DNA of 64,000 nt from Petrosia ficiformis (lineage: Eukaryota > Porifera > Demospongiae > Haplosclerida > Petrosiidae), in NCBI GenBank assembly GCA_947044365.1, contig OX345636.1:26773466-26837465 (forward strand), in the 5' to 3' direction. Shown here one piece after another: positions 48,420 through 59,190 of the stretch. A program made the position numbers and the translations under genes. Each line of letters begins with the position of its first letter. The stretch's first letter is position 1. The notes beneath the pieces were generated by a model, which did not search any database, was not told the origin of the DNA, and saw nothing but the letters and a program-made list of their open reading frames with translations.

Positions 48420-48557
48420 ATGTTGAAGATATCATCTCACTGTTACTAGAAGTACAAGGAGCTCTAATGGACTACTCCAGGTTTACATCACTGGTAGATC
48501 TTGAAGATTTCTCTCCTTTTAAGAGTGGTGTCAATGCTCTTGGTAGTATAACTGAAG
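48420..48557 (+). CDS. Probable orphan coding exon, product unknown
   Basis: After TATTAAG the frame reads DVEDIISLLLEVQGALMDYS then RFTSLVDLEDFSPFKSGVNA and ends GAAG|GTAGTA. It is 138 bp with phase 1 at both ends, like the exons of the neighbouring CARD gene but on the opposite strand. The helical, Leu-rich sequence looks like a real protein segment. No partner exons were found within 5 kb on either side. Confidence 0.42.
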
Positions 48558-48559
48558 GT

Positions 48560-49820
48560 AGTATGTACATGTAGCTGTTATATAGTATTATGAACATGTG
48601 ATATTCAATGATAGTTTGGTTTGTGTATTCATGTTATGTATATTAACAAGTCATTTAAAGTTTTAGCTACTAACATAACATTTTTTTGTGTATTATACAG
48701 TGTAATTATTAATAAATGAATTCATTCATGAGGTCTCTATAGTATCAGTAGTTTGATAATGTGAAATTGTTTTCTACAATCATAATTATCACAATATGAA
48801 TTCAAAAGACATTTATTAATTTAATCATAAAGTTACTAGCATTATTCATAAAGGTAGTAGAATATGTAATTTTATCACTGACTTTGAAGTGTAAAAGTTT
48901 TTTTATGTCCCTTGCACAGTGCTGTCCCTATGATTGAGGTTAAATTATTAATTTATATTTATTTATACATTTGTGTCACACACACACATGTTGTATATGG
49001 TGTTAAGGAAATTGCATTATTCTGGGCGACTCAATTAATGGTAGTGGTATGTAAATTAATGCATGCTTGAACCACAGTGTACCTAGTGTCATTCCCACAC
49101 TGCTGCACCCCACAGCGAAAAACTGTCTCGTAATTTGGGCCAACATTCCTGGAGCAGTGATGTTTATTACCTGAATCTTGTATTATGCAATTTGATTGGT
49201 CAGTTTATTAATTTCATATGACTCTGTACATTTAGAAATGGCATGTCAAAAACAGGAATTAAAAGAAGCTGTAACAAAGACTGTAAAGCGTCCTGGATAA
49301 CACCCTTCTACTACCATCTGGAGACTATGATTCACCACAAAAGTAAGCGAAGATTCAAATATCTGTGATACAAGTAGGTAGAGTAAATCAGGTGACAGTC
49401 TCTATGTCTCCCGGACAACAGATAGTTTAGTTATAAGTACCTACATGTATCCTAAAGCATTCTTAAAGTATGATGGTAATGAAAGCTTTTTGCATTTATA
49501 TGTGATAGCATAGTATTAAGGTATAATATTGTGTAGTACATTCAAAGTACAGTGTACTTCAATCACAAAGTACGATGTAGTCAATGGATACTATGTAAAC
49601 TTAATAACGTCAGGTATATATTATACATGTAGTGTCTGTTTTATATTCATGTATGTACATGTCATCATGTTCTTGTACTTATATATCCATTTACAAACTG
49701 TATGTGTCTCATACATGTATTTATATATTTAATATGTATATACATGTAAGTAAATGACGTACATGTACATTGATGTATACATGTATGTACATCATGTTCA
49801 TGTACTATATAATTAGCTTA
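48560..49820. other. Non-coding stretch with SINE-like fragment
   Basis: A SINE-like fragment at about 49,005-49,130 (GGCGACTCAATTAATGG) is visible. I see no further coding sequence. Confidence 0.45.
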
Positions 49821-51070
49821 TGAGTGGCGCGAAGTCATGTGAATTAGTGTCAAACTCCAATATGTTTTGCAAACCCATCTGTTGTCGAATACACCTTTGC
49901 AAACTGCCTTATATGGAAAACCTTTGCATAAATTATAATTGTTTTTTTTTAATTATAAAAATCATTATAGTCAACTATTGTGTGCGTCTCAAAAGATGAG
50001 TCTGTATAATCACCCACTTCTTTCCAAACAGAAACGATACTAGTATAGTCGGCAAAGGATAGGTGCTACCAAACTCTCACAAAAGTATCAAAGTACTGTC
50101 AGTGTGTTGATTCTACAGGGTGTACAAAAGGACTATTAATAGACAACAACAAAAGCAATATCTCTAATGAAATAAGTGCATGATGATTAGTTTGTTACCT
50201 GGAGCAGGATTTGAAACCGCCTTGTATTCAATCTTTCTTCGCGAGTTTCTTCTTGGCTTGTAGAACTTGCGCTTCAGGCTTCCACTTAGTTTGAAGTGTT
50301 CCATTTGAAATGTTCCATCCCAGAAATCTGTACATTGGTTCTTTTGATTGTTATTTCATCTTTACTAAACAACGAATCAGCTTAGGACTATGGCTTGACT
50401 GTTCTTCTGCATGAGTTCGTTCGACATTGTTTTCTTGACTGGATTCTAATAATTGCCCACCCACTTCGGAACACTTATCATAAACCCATCCTTTTGAGCA
50501 TATTTGGAGTTTTGCTAAAAGTATGATTTGACAACAGATGGTACAGCAGTTTGACACTCCTTCGCGCCTCTTCGCATTGCTCATAAACTCCTGACTATAT
50601 ATATATATATATGTATTTATATATTGAATATGTATATAGGAACATGATGTACATGTACATTGATGTATATGTACATCATGTTCCTGTACTATATATACAT
50701 ATATTAATATGTATATAGGAACATGATGTACATGTACATTGATGTATATGTACATCATGTTTCTGTACTATATATACATATATTTATATATTTAATATGT
50801 ATATAGGAACATGATGTACATGTACATTGATGTATATGTACATCATGTTCATGTACTATATATACATATATTTATATATTTAATATGTATATAGGAACAT
50901 GATGTACATGTACATTGATGTATATGTACATCATGTTCATGTACTGTACATGTATATACATGTATTTATATATTTAATATGTATATAGGAACATAATGTA
51001 CATGTACATTGATGTATATGTACATCATGTTCATGTACTATATATACATGTGTTTATATATTTATTATGT
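49600..51070. repeat. Minisatellite of palindromic units (left part)
   Basis: From about 50,585 to 51,065 a unit of roughly 96 bp repeats five times: AT-rich TATATATTTAATATGTATAT, then a hairpin of GAACATGATGTACAT..ATGTACATCATGTTC. Each unit is an imperfect palindrome. The array resumes after the Tigger insertion at 53,285 and again at 53,910-54,070. Isolated pieces lie at 49,620-49,810. Confidence 0.85.
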
Positions 51071-51220
51071 ATACCGTAATTTGCCTTTTTTTTGCCGACA
51101 TATATTTCGTGATAAAAATATTCAGGTTAGTTTAAATTCGTACAAATCCAATTACGAAAATTATTTTACAACGACATTTTTTTTCTTGCTCAAGTCCACG
51201 TGGAGAAGACGACGCTAGCT

Positions 51221-51423
51221 ATGGAGGAGAGAGATATGCCCTGCTGTGTGAGAGGCTACCATGGGTATAAAGATATATGGAAGCAGTAATTGGAGAAGAG
51301 TTAGCATGTGACAGGGAGCTTGATAATCCCAGTAGCTGTAATAAAACAAATTATCATTGGGCACTGACCAAGGAAGATGTCGAAAATTTGTTCTCTGTTC
51401 CTGAGAATAAACTTTTAAAATAA
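51221..51423 (+). pseudogene. HIRAN-like ORF, truncated and frameshifted
   Basis: From ATG 51221 it reads MEERDMPCCVRGYHGYKDIW. One frameshift later it continues AVIGEELACDRELDNPSSCN and ends DVENLFSVPENKLLK-stop (51421-51423). The pattern RGYHxYKDIW...IGEEL.C.RE resembles HIRAN-type domains found in invertebrate mobile elements, from memory. The central part of the domain is missing. It is transcribed toward the Tigger-like transposase on the opposite strand and may be its second gene. Confidence 0.45.
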
Positions 51424-51639
51424 TTTTACTGTGAATCATTATTATGTTATATATATTTTATTTATTATTTTATTAAATGTAGTGAATTTGTATAATAACT
51501 TATTATTATGGTAAACTAATCCTAATTATCGCTATCACTTGAAAAGAACACCTCCACTTCATCACTAAAGTTATCTTGTGAAACATCCAAGTTCTCTTCA
51601 TCTGCTTCTGAGCCATCAAGTACACTTAAATCCATTGAC

Positions 51640-53064
51640 AACAAACTGTGGATTGTCTGCTATATAGTCAGCCATTTCAACCAACTAGTTTGCACTTAAC
51701 TCTTTCATCGCAGCAAAACATAAGTTGATAGGTTCTAACTCTACTGATTCAATATATGAAATTCCTTTGAGCTGTTTAGTAACTTCTTTAGAATATCATT
51801 CTTCAAATTTCCTCTTCAAAAAATCTTTAGCAGGCTTGTTGACAGCAATATCCATTGGCTGAAGCAAATCAGTAGTGTTGGGTGGAAGATAGCACACATG
51901 AATGTTATGAGCCTCAAGAATACTATTGATAGTACTAGTTGTCTGACCCTTGAAATTATTCATTATCACCAGAGCGGACTTATCCCCCACAATATCTCTC
52001 TGGCATTCCACATAAGGAACAACAATCTTTTCAATATACTGCACCATTGTCTCCTCTGTAGACCAGTGCTTAGGGGAGTGAGTCACATGCCAGTCACATG
52101 GGAACTTATAATGAGGATGACACCGTTCAGTCTTGCCTTGGTAGATATTTTGGATTGGTAAAAAGTTGCCGGTGACAGTGCCACAGAAACAGCAGTGATC
52201 TGATGTTTATCATTCACTCCCATTATTTCCACTCTCTTGGAACCCACCTGGTCCATGGTCCAAGCAGACGCTGGTACTAAGTGTATTCCTGTCTGGTCCC
52301 AGTTGAGTATGAGTTCTGCAGGGATTTCTTCCATATTTACCACAGCACGAACATCATCCAGAAAGGACTCCTTCAACTTAGCAAAGTCTATTGGTGTATG
52401 CTTACTCTTTGATGTAGTAGCCTTTGTTCTAACAAATTTCATCTGGTCAAGTAAATGATATGCCCACTGCCTACTCAAGTCTATGTGACCACCAAATTCA
52501 ACAAGCTTTGAGCGGTCACTTGAAAGCAAAATCCCACGAGCAGCAGCCACTACAACAGATGCAGTAATTACTCCTCCTTGATCTCTGATCTTCTTTAAGT
52601 ACAGCTGCAACTGCTTGTCTACATGCTCTTCTAAAAGGTAAGGTCGACCATGCTTTTTCGGAGGAAGAACAGTCACCTCTTCATCATCAGAATCAGCTTT
52701 TCTCTTTTTCTTCAAACTATCCAGATAAGCCATTTTAATAGAGTGGACAAATGATTTGCTCTGAGCTTTCTGGAAAAGAAATTACTAGCAGCTTGTGTGC
52801 CATGCTGACAAGCATATTTACCAATGTCAGCACAAACTTCGGGGGTATACCTATTAGTATAACAAAAGGGAAAAAAATATGGTCAATTCAGTACTGGTGT
52901 AAATCTAGAAACCTATGATTTAGTTAAAATGAAAAACTTACTTCTTATATGGACCTCGCTTCTGTGATTTCTGGGAGTTCATCGCCTTCACGGTTTGCCA
53001 GAGCTATAGCACCAGATGATAAACTAGTTGACAATGACCCCTTTGGATCAGGAAGTCCATCCAT
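51640..53064 (-). pseudogene. pogo/Tigger-like DDE transposase, decayed
   Basis: The start is ATG 53064 (MDGLPDPKGSLSTSLSSGAI), with a frameshift before KSQKRGPYKK. A likely intron is followed by YTPEVCADIGKYACQHGTQA, an HTH-like part. The long frame 52,083-52,733 holds DDEEVTVLPPKKHGRPYLLE and the first catalytic Asp in ILNWDQTG. After a frameshift near 52,130 the frame 51,796-52,086 holds the second motif, here VIMNNFKGQ with Asn where VIMDNF is expected, and the third in LLQPMDIAVNK. Downstream, two Trp codons appear as TGA and TAG. The element ends were not resolved; it interrupts the palindromic minisatellite. Confidence 0.85.
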
Positions 53065-53441
53065 AGGTTTAAAATACGTACTTGCGAAGTGACATTACGA
53101 ACGAGAGAGAGAGAGCCAAAACTGGAGCAGAAGAATCGTAGTGTTAAAACGTGACTCAACGTGTTTTGATACTGTAATAATTCAATGTTCTAAATTTCTG
53201 TTGATAACTAATTTCGTCATAAAATATTATTCGATTAATGAAATTTCGTACATTCAACAACAATTAACAACGAAAAAAAAGCACATGATGTATATGTACA
53301 TTGATGTACATGTATATGTACATCATGTTCATGTACTGTACATACTTAATTACCCCGGCCTTCACTTGTATACCGGTTTAGTTAGCCTGTTCACACAGGT
53401 GTATGAGTGAGATGTTTGATTTGGACCCTGCCAGCTGAGCT

Positions 53442-53515
53442 GCCTTGGTAGCTCAGTTGGTAAGAGCATCTGTCCGGAGTGCAGAGTGTCGTGGGTTCGA
53501 ATCCCACCTGAGGTA
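53442..53515 (+). tRNA. tRNA-like gene 1, anticodon position GGA, atypical loop
   Basis: Folds as a cloverleaf: acceptor GCCTTGG/CTGAGGT (with G-U pairs), D arm GCTC..GAGC, anticodon stem TCTGT/GCAGA, 5-nt variable loop and T arm GTGGG/CCCAC. A box TAGCTCAGTTGG and B box GGTTCGAATCC are perfect. A T6 Pol III terminator follows at once. The loop CCGGAGT places GGA (Ser) at 34-36 but has C at position 33 instead of U, and the long serine variable arm is missing. A tRNA pseudogene or SINE head is more likely than a working tRNA. Confidence 0.55.
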
Positions 53516-53548
53516 ACTCATTTTTTCATTTTTCATTTGCCTCAGGTG

Positions 53549-53587
<39 letters not shown>

Positions 53588-53744
53588 CTCATCTCAGTAT
53601 TATCATGTATATACTTAGGTTTAGTGTTTGGCGTCTTGGTGGTTTAATTACCCCGGCCTTCGCTTGTATACCGGTTTAGTTAGCCAGTTCACACAGGTGT
53701 ATGAGTGAGATGTTTGATTTGGACCCTGCCAGCTGAGCTGAGCT

Positions 53745-53818
53745 GCCTTGGTAGCTCAGTTGGTAAGAGCATCTGTCCGGAGTGCAGAGTGTCGTGGGTT
53801 CGAATCCCACCTGAGGCA
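53745..53818 (+). tRNA. tRNA-like gene 2 (duplicate)
   Basis: Identical to the first copy except that the acceptor 3' strand is CTGAGGC, restoring the G1-C72 pair. The same atypical anticodon loop is present. It is followed by TATTTTTTC, another Pol III terminator. Confidence 0.55.
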
Positions 53819-53848
53819 TATTTTTTCATTTTTCATTTGCCTCAGGTG

Positions 53849-53879
<31 letters not shown>

Positions 53880-54099
53880 CTCATCTCAGTATTATCATGT
53901 ATTTATTTATAGGAACATTATGTACATGTACATGTACATTGATGTATATGTACATCATGTTCATGTACTATATATATATATATACATGTATTTATAATAT
54001 TTAATATGTGTATAGGAACATGATGTATATGTACGTACATTGATGTATATGTATGTCATGTTCATGTACTACATTGTATATATACATGTATTTTCGTGT

Positions 54100-55064
54100 A
54101 TATCTATGCATATGTAAACATCATATTATTATAATTATTATGTGTTATGTCCATGTACATGTAAATGTACTTATACATGTACAGTATAGGTAATTATATA
54201 TGTATAGTTTGTGTATATCAATGTACAGTACATGTGTACAGAATAACGAACAAGGTTATATCACATATTGTACACTGTCTCATGTTATTGTGGGTGTGGC
54301 TGATCCTATACTGGTGGTGATACTGAAGAGATGCTTTTATGCCAATCAAAATGCGTGGTTAATGAAATTTTATGAGAGGATCGATTGTATTTTCATCATT
54401 TATTAAAGGACTAACAGCAGCTAAGGCTCAACTAGGTATAGTAATGATTCCCACACAAACAACACCCCACTTTAATTAATAAATGCCACACCTACTTTAC
54501 TTCTCACTTAAGTGATTTATGATGAGTCTGGAATATCATCAATAAAATCTCTGAGATGACTACATGTACAGTATATACAATGTATATAGTTATATATTGC
54601 TTGTTCTACAAACTGCTTGGTTCTGATTTCCTGTGTACATTATATATATACCTGTCATGCCATTAATGAATACCACTGGAATTATTAAATTACCTTAACT
54701 ATGTGCATAATATACATTAAATCATTGATAACAATTATAATGATATCCTATGAGCCACGAAAATACAACCAAATCAATTAAACGAATTGTGTATTTCCAA
54801 CCTTGTTATGAACTAATTGAAATAATTATCATGTGCCACCTTTATAATTACTATATAATTATGTACATTTTGTATACATGTACATGTATTTCATGTCTAT
54901 ATAAATCATGTGATGAAGAAGTGACTCTACATGTATGTAAGTACATGTATTCTTGATTAAAAACATATCAAACATTAAAATGCTTCATGAATACAACCAT
55001 TTATAAATTATACATTTATATACATCAATGCTAGTTATGTGTTAGTAGATGTTGACAACTATAG
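54100..55064. other. Non-coding AT-rich stretch
   Basis: TACATG-rich low-complexity DNA at both ends. I see no exon, element end or RNA gene. Confidence 0.45.
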
Positions 55065-55072
55065 ATATCAAG

Positions 55073-57182
55073 TAGGCCTGTGCGATGATGGAAAAACCTA
55101 TATCACGATAATGATCATCACTATCACGATTATCACGATAATAACACCAATAATTACACTGTGTTTAAATTGAAATAATGATTGAAGTATTGAATGAACT
55201 ATTATAGTTTATTACACTATTAAACTACACAACAAATGATTAGTTCACTATTAGAATAATAAAGTATGCACTGATGATTAAAAATAAATTAAAGCAGTAA
55301 TAACTATAAGGCTGATTAAACTAAATGATTGAAGTACAGAGGGTAAGGTATAAGTAATTCAGTCAAGGTTTGGAGCAAGAAAAACTAACATATTTACATT
55401 CTCAGGAAGTAAACAAGCTCGTTTTGAATTCACCACAAGTCCTGCTGTGCTAAATGCCCTTTCCGATGGTACTGAGGTGGCAGGGATACAAAGATATTTT
55501 CTAGCAAGCTTTGCTAGAATGGGGAACTGTGTCTCATAGCTTTTCCACCAAGCAAGAGGTTTCTGGTCAGAACAACTGTCAATACATAAGCACTTCTCAA
55601 TCTCCCTGTTAACTGCTTTCCTTGGATCATCTTCTACTGTAGGTTTACAAATATCTTCCAAAAGAGTCATGAGACCACCCTCCTTTCTTTGCCGCTTCTC
55701 TGGAGGTTCCTGATCTGTGCTTTCTCCAAGATCTTCTGCTTCTTTCTCTATTGCTGAGATGATTCTTTTCCTGTTAGCCTCAGGTAAGAAAGACATTGTC
55801 TTAAAGCGTGGATCAAGAAAGCAAGCTTTGTCAATAAGGTCTGCTGCAAATGGGTCAGTGTACCGAGTTTTTAGGTCATTGAGAATTGCTTTTTTAAGTG
55901 TCTTTCAGACTGCTGTCTGAGGGAGTATCAGCAAGGTGCTTGTCGATAAGCTTGTAAAGTAGTGGCCTCACCACTGACAGAGTAACCCATTTCTCACCAC
56001 CTATTGATTTAGTAATTTGCACAAATGGGTGCATAACATCTAAAAAAAGTTTCCATTGCAGTTATTTCTACATCACCGGGCATCAGTTCTGTTTTTCGAA
56101 TTTCAAGAAGAGCAGCACATAGTGGTTGCTGCTGTTTCAATATACGTTCAATCATATAGTAGGATGAGTTCCATCTTGTTGGAACATCCTGGATCAGGTT
56201 CTGTTCAGCATGATGGAGGTCTTTCTGCTTTTGATGGAGAACATTAGTTGATTTTACTGAGGGGTGGAAATGGCTTACTAAGCGTTTGGCACGACCTAAA
56301 GCTCTAGCTATCTCAGGAACTTCCATTGCCTTTTTGACTCCTAGCTGAAGAGTGTGAGCAAAACATCCTACATGTGGCCAGTCAAGATTATCAAGTGCTA
56401 AAACTATGTTTCTAGCATTGTCTGTAGTTGCCCCTCTGAGATAGGTCACAGGTTGTTTCCAGCGAGCAAGTAGGTCTTGCAGGCTTATGGCTAGATTGTC
56501 AGCAGTATGGTCAGTTGTACATTCAGCAGTATGGTCAGTTGTACATTCAGCAGTCCGTGGTTCAAAAGTATGGAGCATGTGCCGGAATCCACTGTCATTT
56601 ACACAATCAAATGGAAGCATGTCTTTTCTATACAGTAACACACAGAGTTAGTTAATGATTTCCATCTTGAAGAACTCCGTGGAATTGGAGAGAGCTGTTC
56701 AAAAGCTTCTGTGATAGAATGCTGCTCTGCCTGTAATTGTGTAGACATTCTTCCAGCATTAACAGTTGTTTTTGAAGAAATATCACTGTACTCAGCTTTG
56801 TGATTATACTGAAGATGAACTAGCATGTTTTTAGTGTTGCCCTTATACGATAGTTCTTGTTTACACAACTTGCAATAGACGCTCTGCCTCTTCTTCTTAT
56901 CACTCTCCAAAAACTTTCCATTGCGTGCAGGAAACCCAAAAAACCTCCAAACAGGACTTTTAGCTTTTTCTAATGGTAGATACTCAGTCAAAGATTCAGT
57001 ACTACTACTGCTTTCAGCCATCATCGATCAGATTTCTAACGTGTGAACACGTGCGTTTTACCACGTGCAAAAATATCTGCGCATGCGCAGTGTTATCGCG
57101 ATAAAGCAAAAAGTATTATCGTTATCGCGATAGTGAAAAAACGGAACGATTATCATCCTATCGCTATTATTGCACAGGCCTA
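55073..57182 (-). mobile_element. hAT transposon, 2.11 kb, decayed
   Basis: The ends TAGGCCTGTGCGATGAT and (reverse complement) TAGGCCTGTGCAATAAT carry a perfect 8-bp target duplication ATATCAAG (55065-55072 and 57183-57190). Subterminal repeats TATCGCGATA / TATCACGATA recur on both sides. It encodes a ZBED-like hAT transposase with frameshifts and an internal deletion. It is unrelated in ends to the hAT element at 13,438. Confidence 0.93.
55359..57024 (-). pseudogene. ZBED-like hAT transposase, disrupted
   Basis: From ATG 57024 the N-terminus has a BED finger (SPVWRFFGF, YCKLCKQEL, NMLVHLQYNH). The frame shifts near 56,630 (..KSLTNSVCYC into KDMLPFDCVNDSGF). The segment after HMLHTFEPR jumps to TADNLAISLQDLLARWKQPV, so about 100 residues of the core are missing, and a short TAECTTDH unit is repeated there. 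QDVPTRWNSSYYMIERILKQ is intact. Further frameshifts lie in an A-run near 56,045 and near 55,905. The C-terminus has the dimerisation domain (LARKYLCIPATSVPSERAFS). Confidence 0.9.
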
Positions 57183-57190
57183 ATATCAAG

Positions 57191-57826
57191 TGGTTATAAA
57201 AGGATAAACAAGTTAATTAATTTGTATGTGTTAGTTAACTTACCTAGTCAATAGGCTCTCCTGGATTTGTTTACATGCCCAGATACAAACTGTATGAGAA
57301 ATACGATTGTTAATTGGGAAAAGATTTTGGATGATGCATTGTTTATTCCCATACTAGGAGTCCATAATGTAAATTTGAAAGAGCAGCACATGGTAGCTAT
57401 TTAGTGTGTGTGCTCCAGTAATGACAGTTTGGTTTGTTTTCCTATAATGGTTATGGGAAGTATATTTGATATCAAGTAATATAATTATGTGAAACGTGTA
57501 GTTAAGTAAGAACAATGAAATCTAAAGTTGTATGGTATTGGTTGTTCCTCTCTTGGCATCATTATATTATAGATATTCTTGTTCAAGAACATATTTGATA
57601 TTTGTTTTATTGTGTTTGTAATTATTCATGACAGGATATACCCTGGTAAATATGAAGTAGTTGACATGTGCATGTGCATGTACATGTACATGTATGTGTA
57701 GTGATCAAATTAACATTTTCCCTGTCTACTATAAATACAGGTATTTGTGAATATACAAGTACAAGTAGTTGTTTGGACCTTCAAGTACAAAGTACAGCTA
57801 CATGTTAGTACTCATAAAAATGTACT
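57191..57826. other. Non-coding stretch
   Basis: Nothing recognised beyond a CATGTACATG-rich patch at about 57,665-57,695. Confidence 0.45.
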
Positions 57827-58039
57827 TACAGTACGTCTCAATAAAAAGTTAACGTTCCGTTGTACAAAACGGATCGTTCTACGATACGCAGTCAATCGTT
57901 GTGTTACCGTAATGCACCATCGTTGTTTTTCCGTTACTACGCCGTTGCTACGTGCGTCCGTAGCTACAATTGTTTTGGTCACGTGAGACAGCTTCATTCA
58001 GGTTATTACTTGTCGATTCGATGTAGAAGTTCTCTTGGC

Positions 58040-58228
58040 TGGACTTTCTGAGAAAGCGCTTACTGCCAGCTTATTCGTGATGTAAACAAGCTGAAGAGAT
58101 CCGAATGGGCTGTGCAGTACAAGGATGACGATTTTTACAACGTTGTATTTACCGATGAGTGTACAGAAGCCCATCGACGATTTTATTGCAGGAAAATATT
58201 AGAGACTCCTCGTCCTAAACCAAGGTAT
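58040..58228 (+). pseudogene. Tc1-like transposase fragment
   Basis: Reads SAYCQLIRDVNKLKRSEWAV, then DDDFYNVVFTDECTEAHRRF (first catalytic Asp in FTDE) and ILETPRPKPR. It is close to the transposase at 28,349-30,058 (SAYCQLIREANKVKRLEWAQ). The N-terminal HTH and the second and third catalytic regions are missing. Confidence 0.82.
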
Positions 58229-58870
58229 ATTGTTTAAATTTATATATATATTTGTTATAATTATATATATATAATATATGTATTAGTATGATGGTGACAT
58301 CATCCCTTTGATGTGGTGAGTCTATATATTATAAAACATATATAGCCCATAATGAAGTTGACCAAAAAGCTCATAATTTTATATAGAGGTCTATATTTTT
58401 TAAAATATAGACCACTTTGTCTACATTGTGCATGAGATGACAGCACTACTGTCTTGACATGTGGGCCGTAATAAAACATTTGTTATATAAAAATGCAATA
58501 ATTATTATAACATAATGTTGGTCCTCCTTACTTCACAAAGAGCTTTTATCAAAGCTAAGTCACTTTTTTTAAAAGCTACCAAATACACAAAAGATTTCAC
58601 TAATCATTAATATTATCTTGCACATTTTTTTATGCAGGACTTACTCGAGACATCTGTAGTTCAAATGAATACAATACTTTCAGTTGTATGTAGTTTCTTG
58701 CTACTGTTAGTGATTATATATCCATGGTTACCAAACATTTATAATGTTATTTCAATTAGTTATTATTGAAATTTTATTTCCATGGTTATCAAACATTTAG
58801 TATTGAACATGATTACCAAACTTCCATCACATTTAACATTTTATTACCAACAACTTTAATTTAATGATTT

Positions 58871-59190
58871 TCAAATTAAGTGATTTTTTAAGTGATTTTC
58901 TAATTCCAATGATAACTTTGTAATTCCAATGATACAACTCAGGTAACTTTCTAAGTCAGTGGATACAACAAGTCTGCTCAGTAGATTATTTTCTCTTTGA
59001 CTACAGACCACAATCTTCCCATCATACATCTTCCTTCTTTCCTTTATCTTACACCACTGTCCTTTCACCAAACTTTCTTTAGGACAAACAACATTGCTAG
59101 ATAGGGCATCTTCATCTGGCCACTGTCCTTTCACCAAACTTTCTTTATGAGAAACAACATTGCTAGATAGGGCATCTTCATCTGGCCAAT
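58871..59190 (-). CDS. ORF inside a Tc1-like element, internal duplication, unknown
   Basis: The frame reads WPDEDALSSNVV.. twice in tandem (64-bp repeat at about 59,059-59,187), then KIKERRKMYDGKIVVCSQRE and LSRLVVSTDLESYLSCIIGI. GQWCKIKERRKMYDGKIV resembles small Tudor/SH3-like modules, and loosely the VKYGTRSYPAIVLGIG segment of the BEN gene here. It may be a host exon captured by the transposon. No start or splice site is certain. Confidence 0.4.

Larger units (their letters stand above)
53346..53900. repeat. Tandem duplication of a 300-bp tRNA-containing unit
   Basis: Two copies (about 53,346-53,645 and 53,646-53,900) share AATTACCCCGGCCTTC, TACCGGTTTAGTTAGCC, the tRNA-like sequence and a (TTTC)n tract. 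The second copy has an extra AGCTG before the tRNA-like part and a shorter TTTC run. Confidence 0.9.

Noticed and set aside
53705..54004. A 99-residue ORF (..LGSSVGKSICPECRVSWVRI..)
   Set aside because: It is the translation of the tRNA-like sequence, a familiar false protein.
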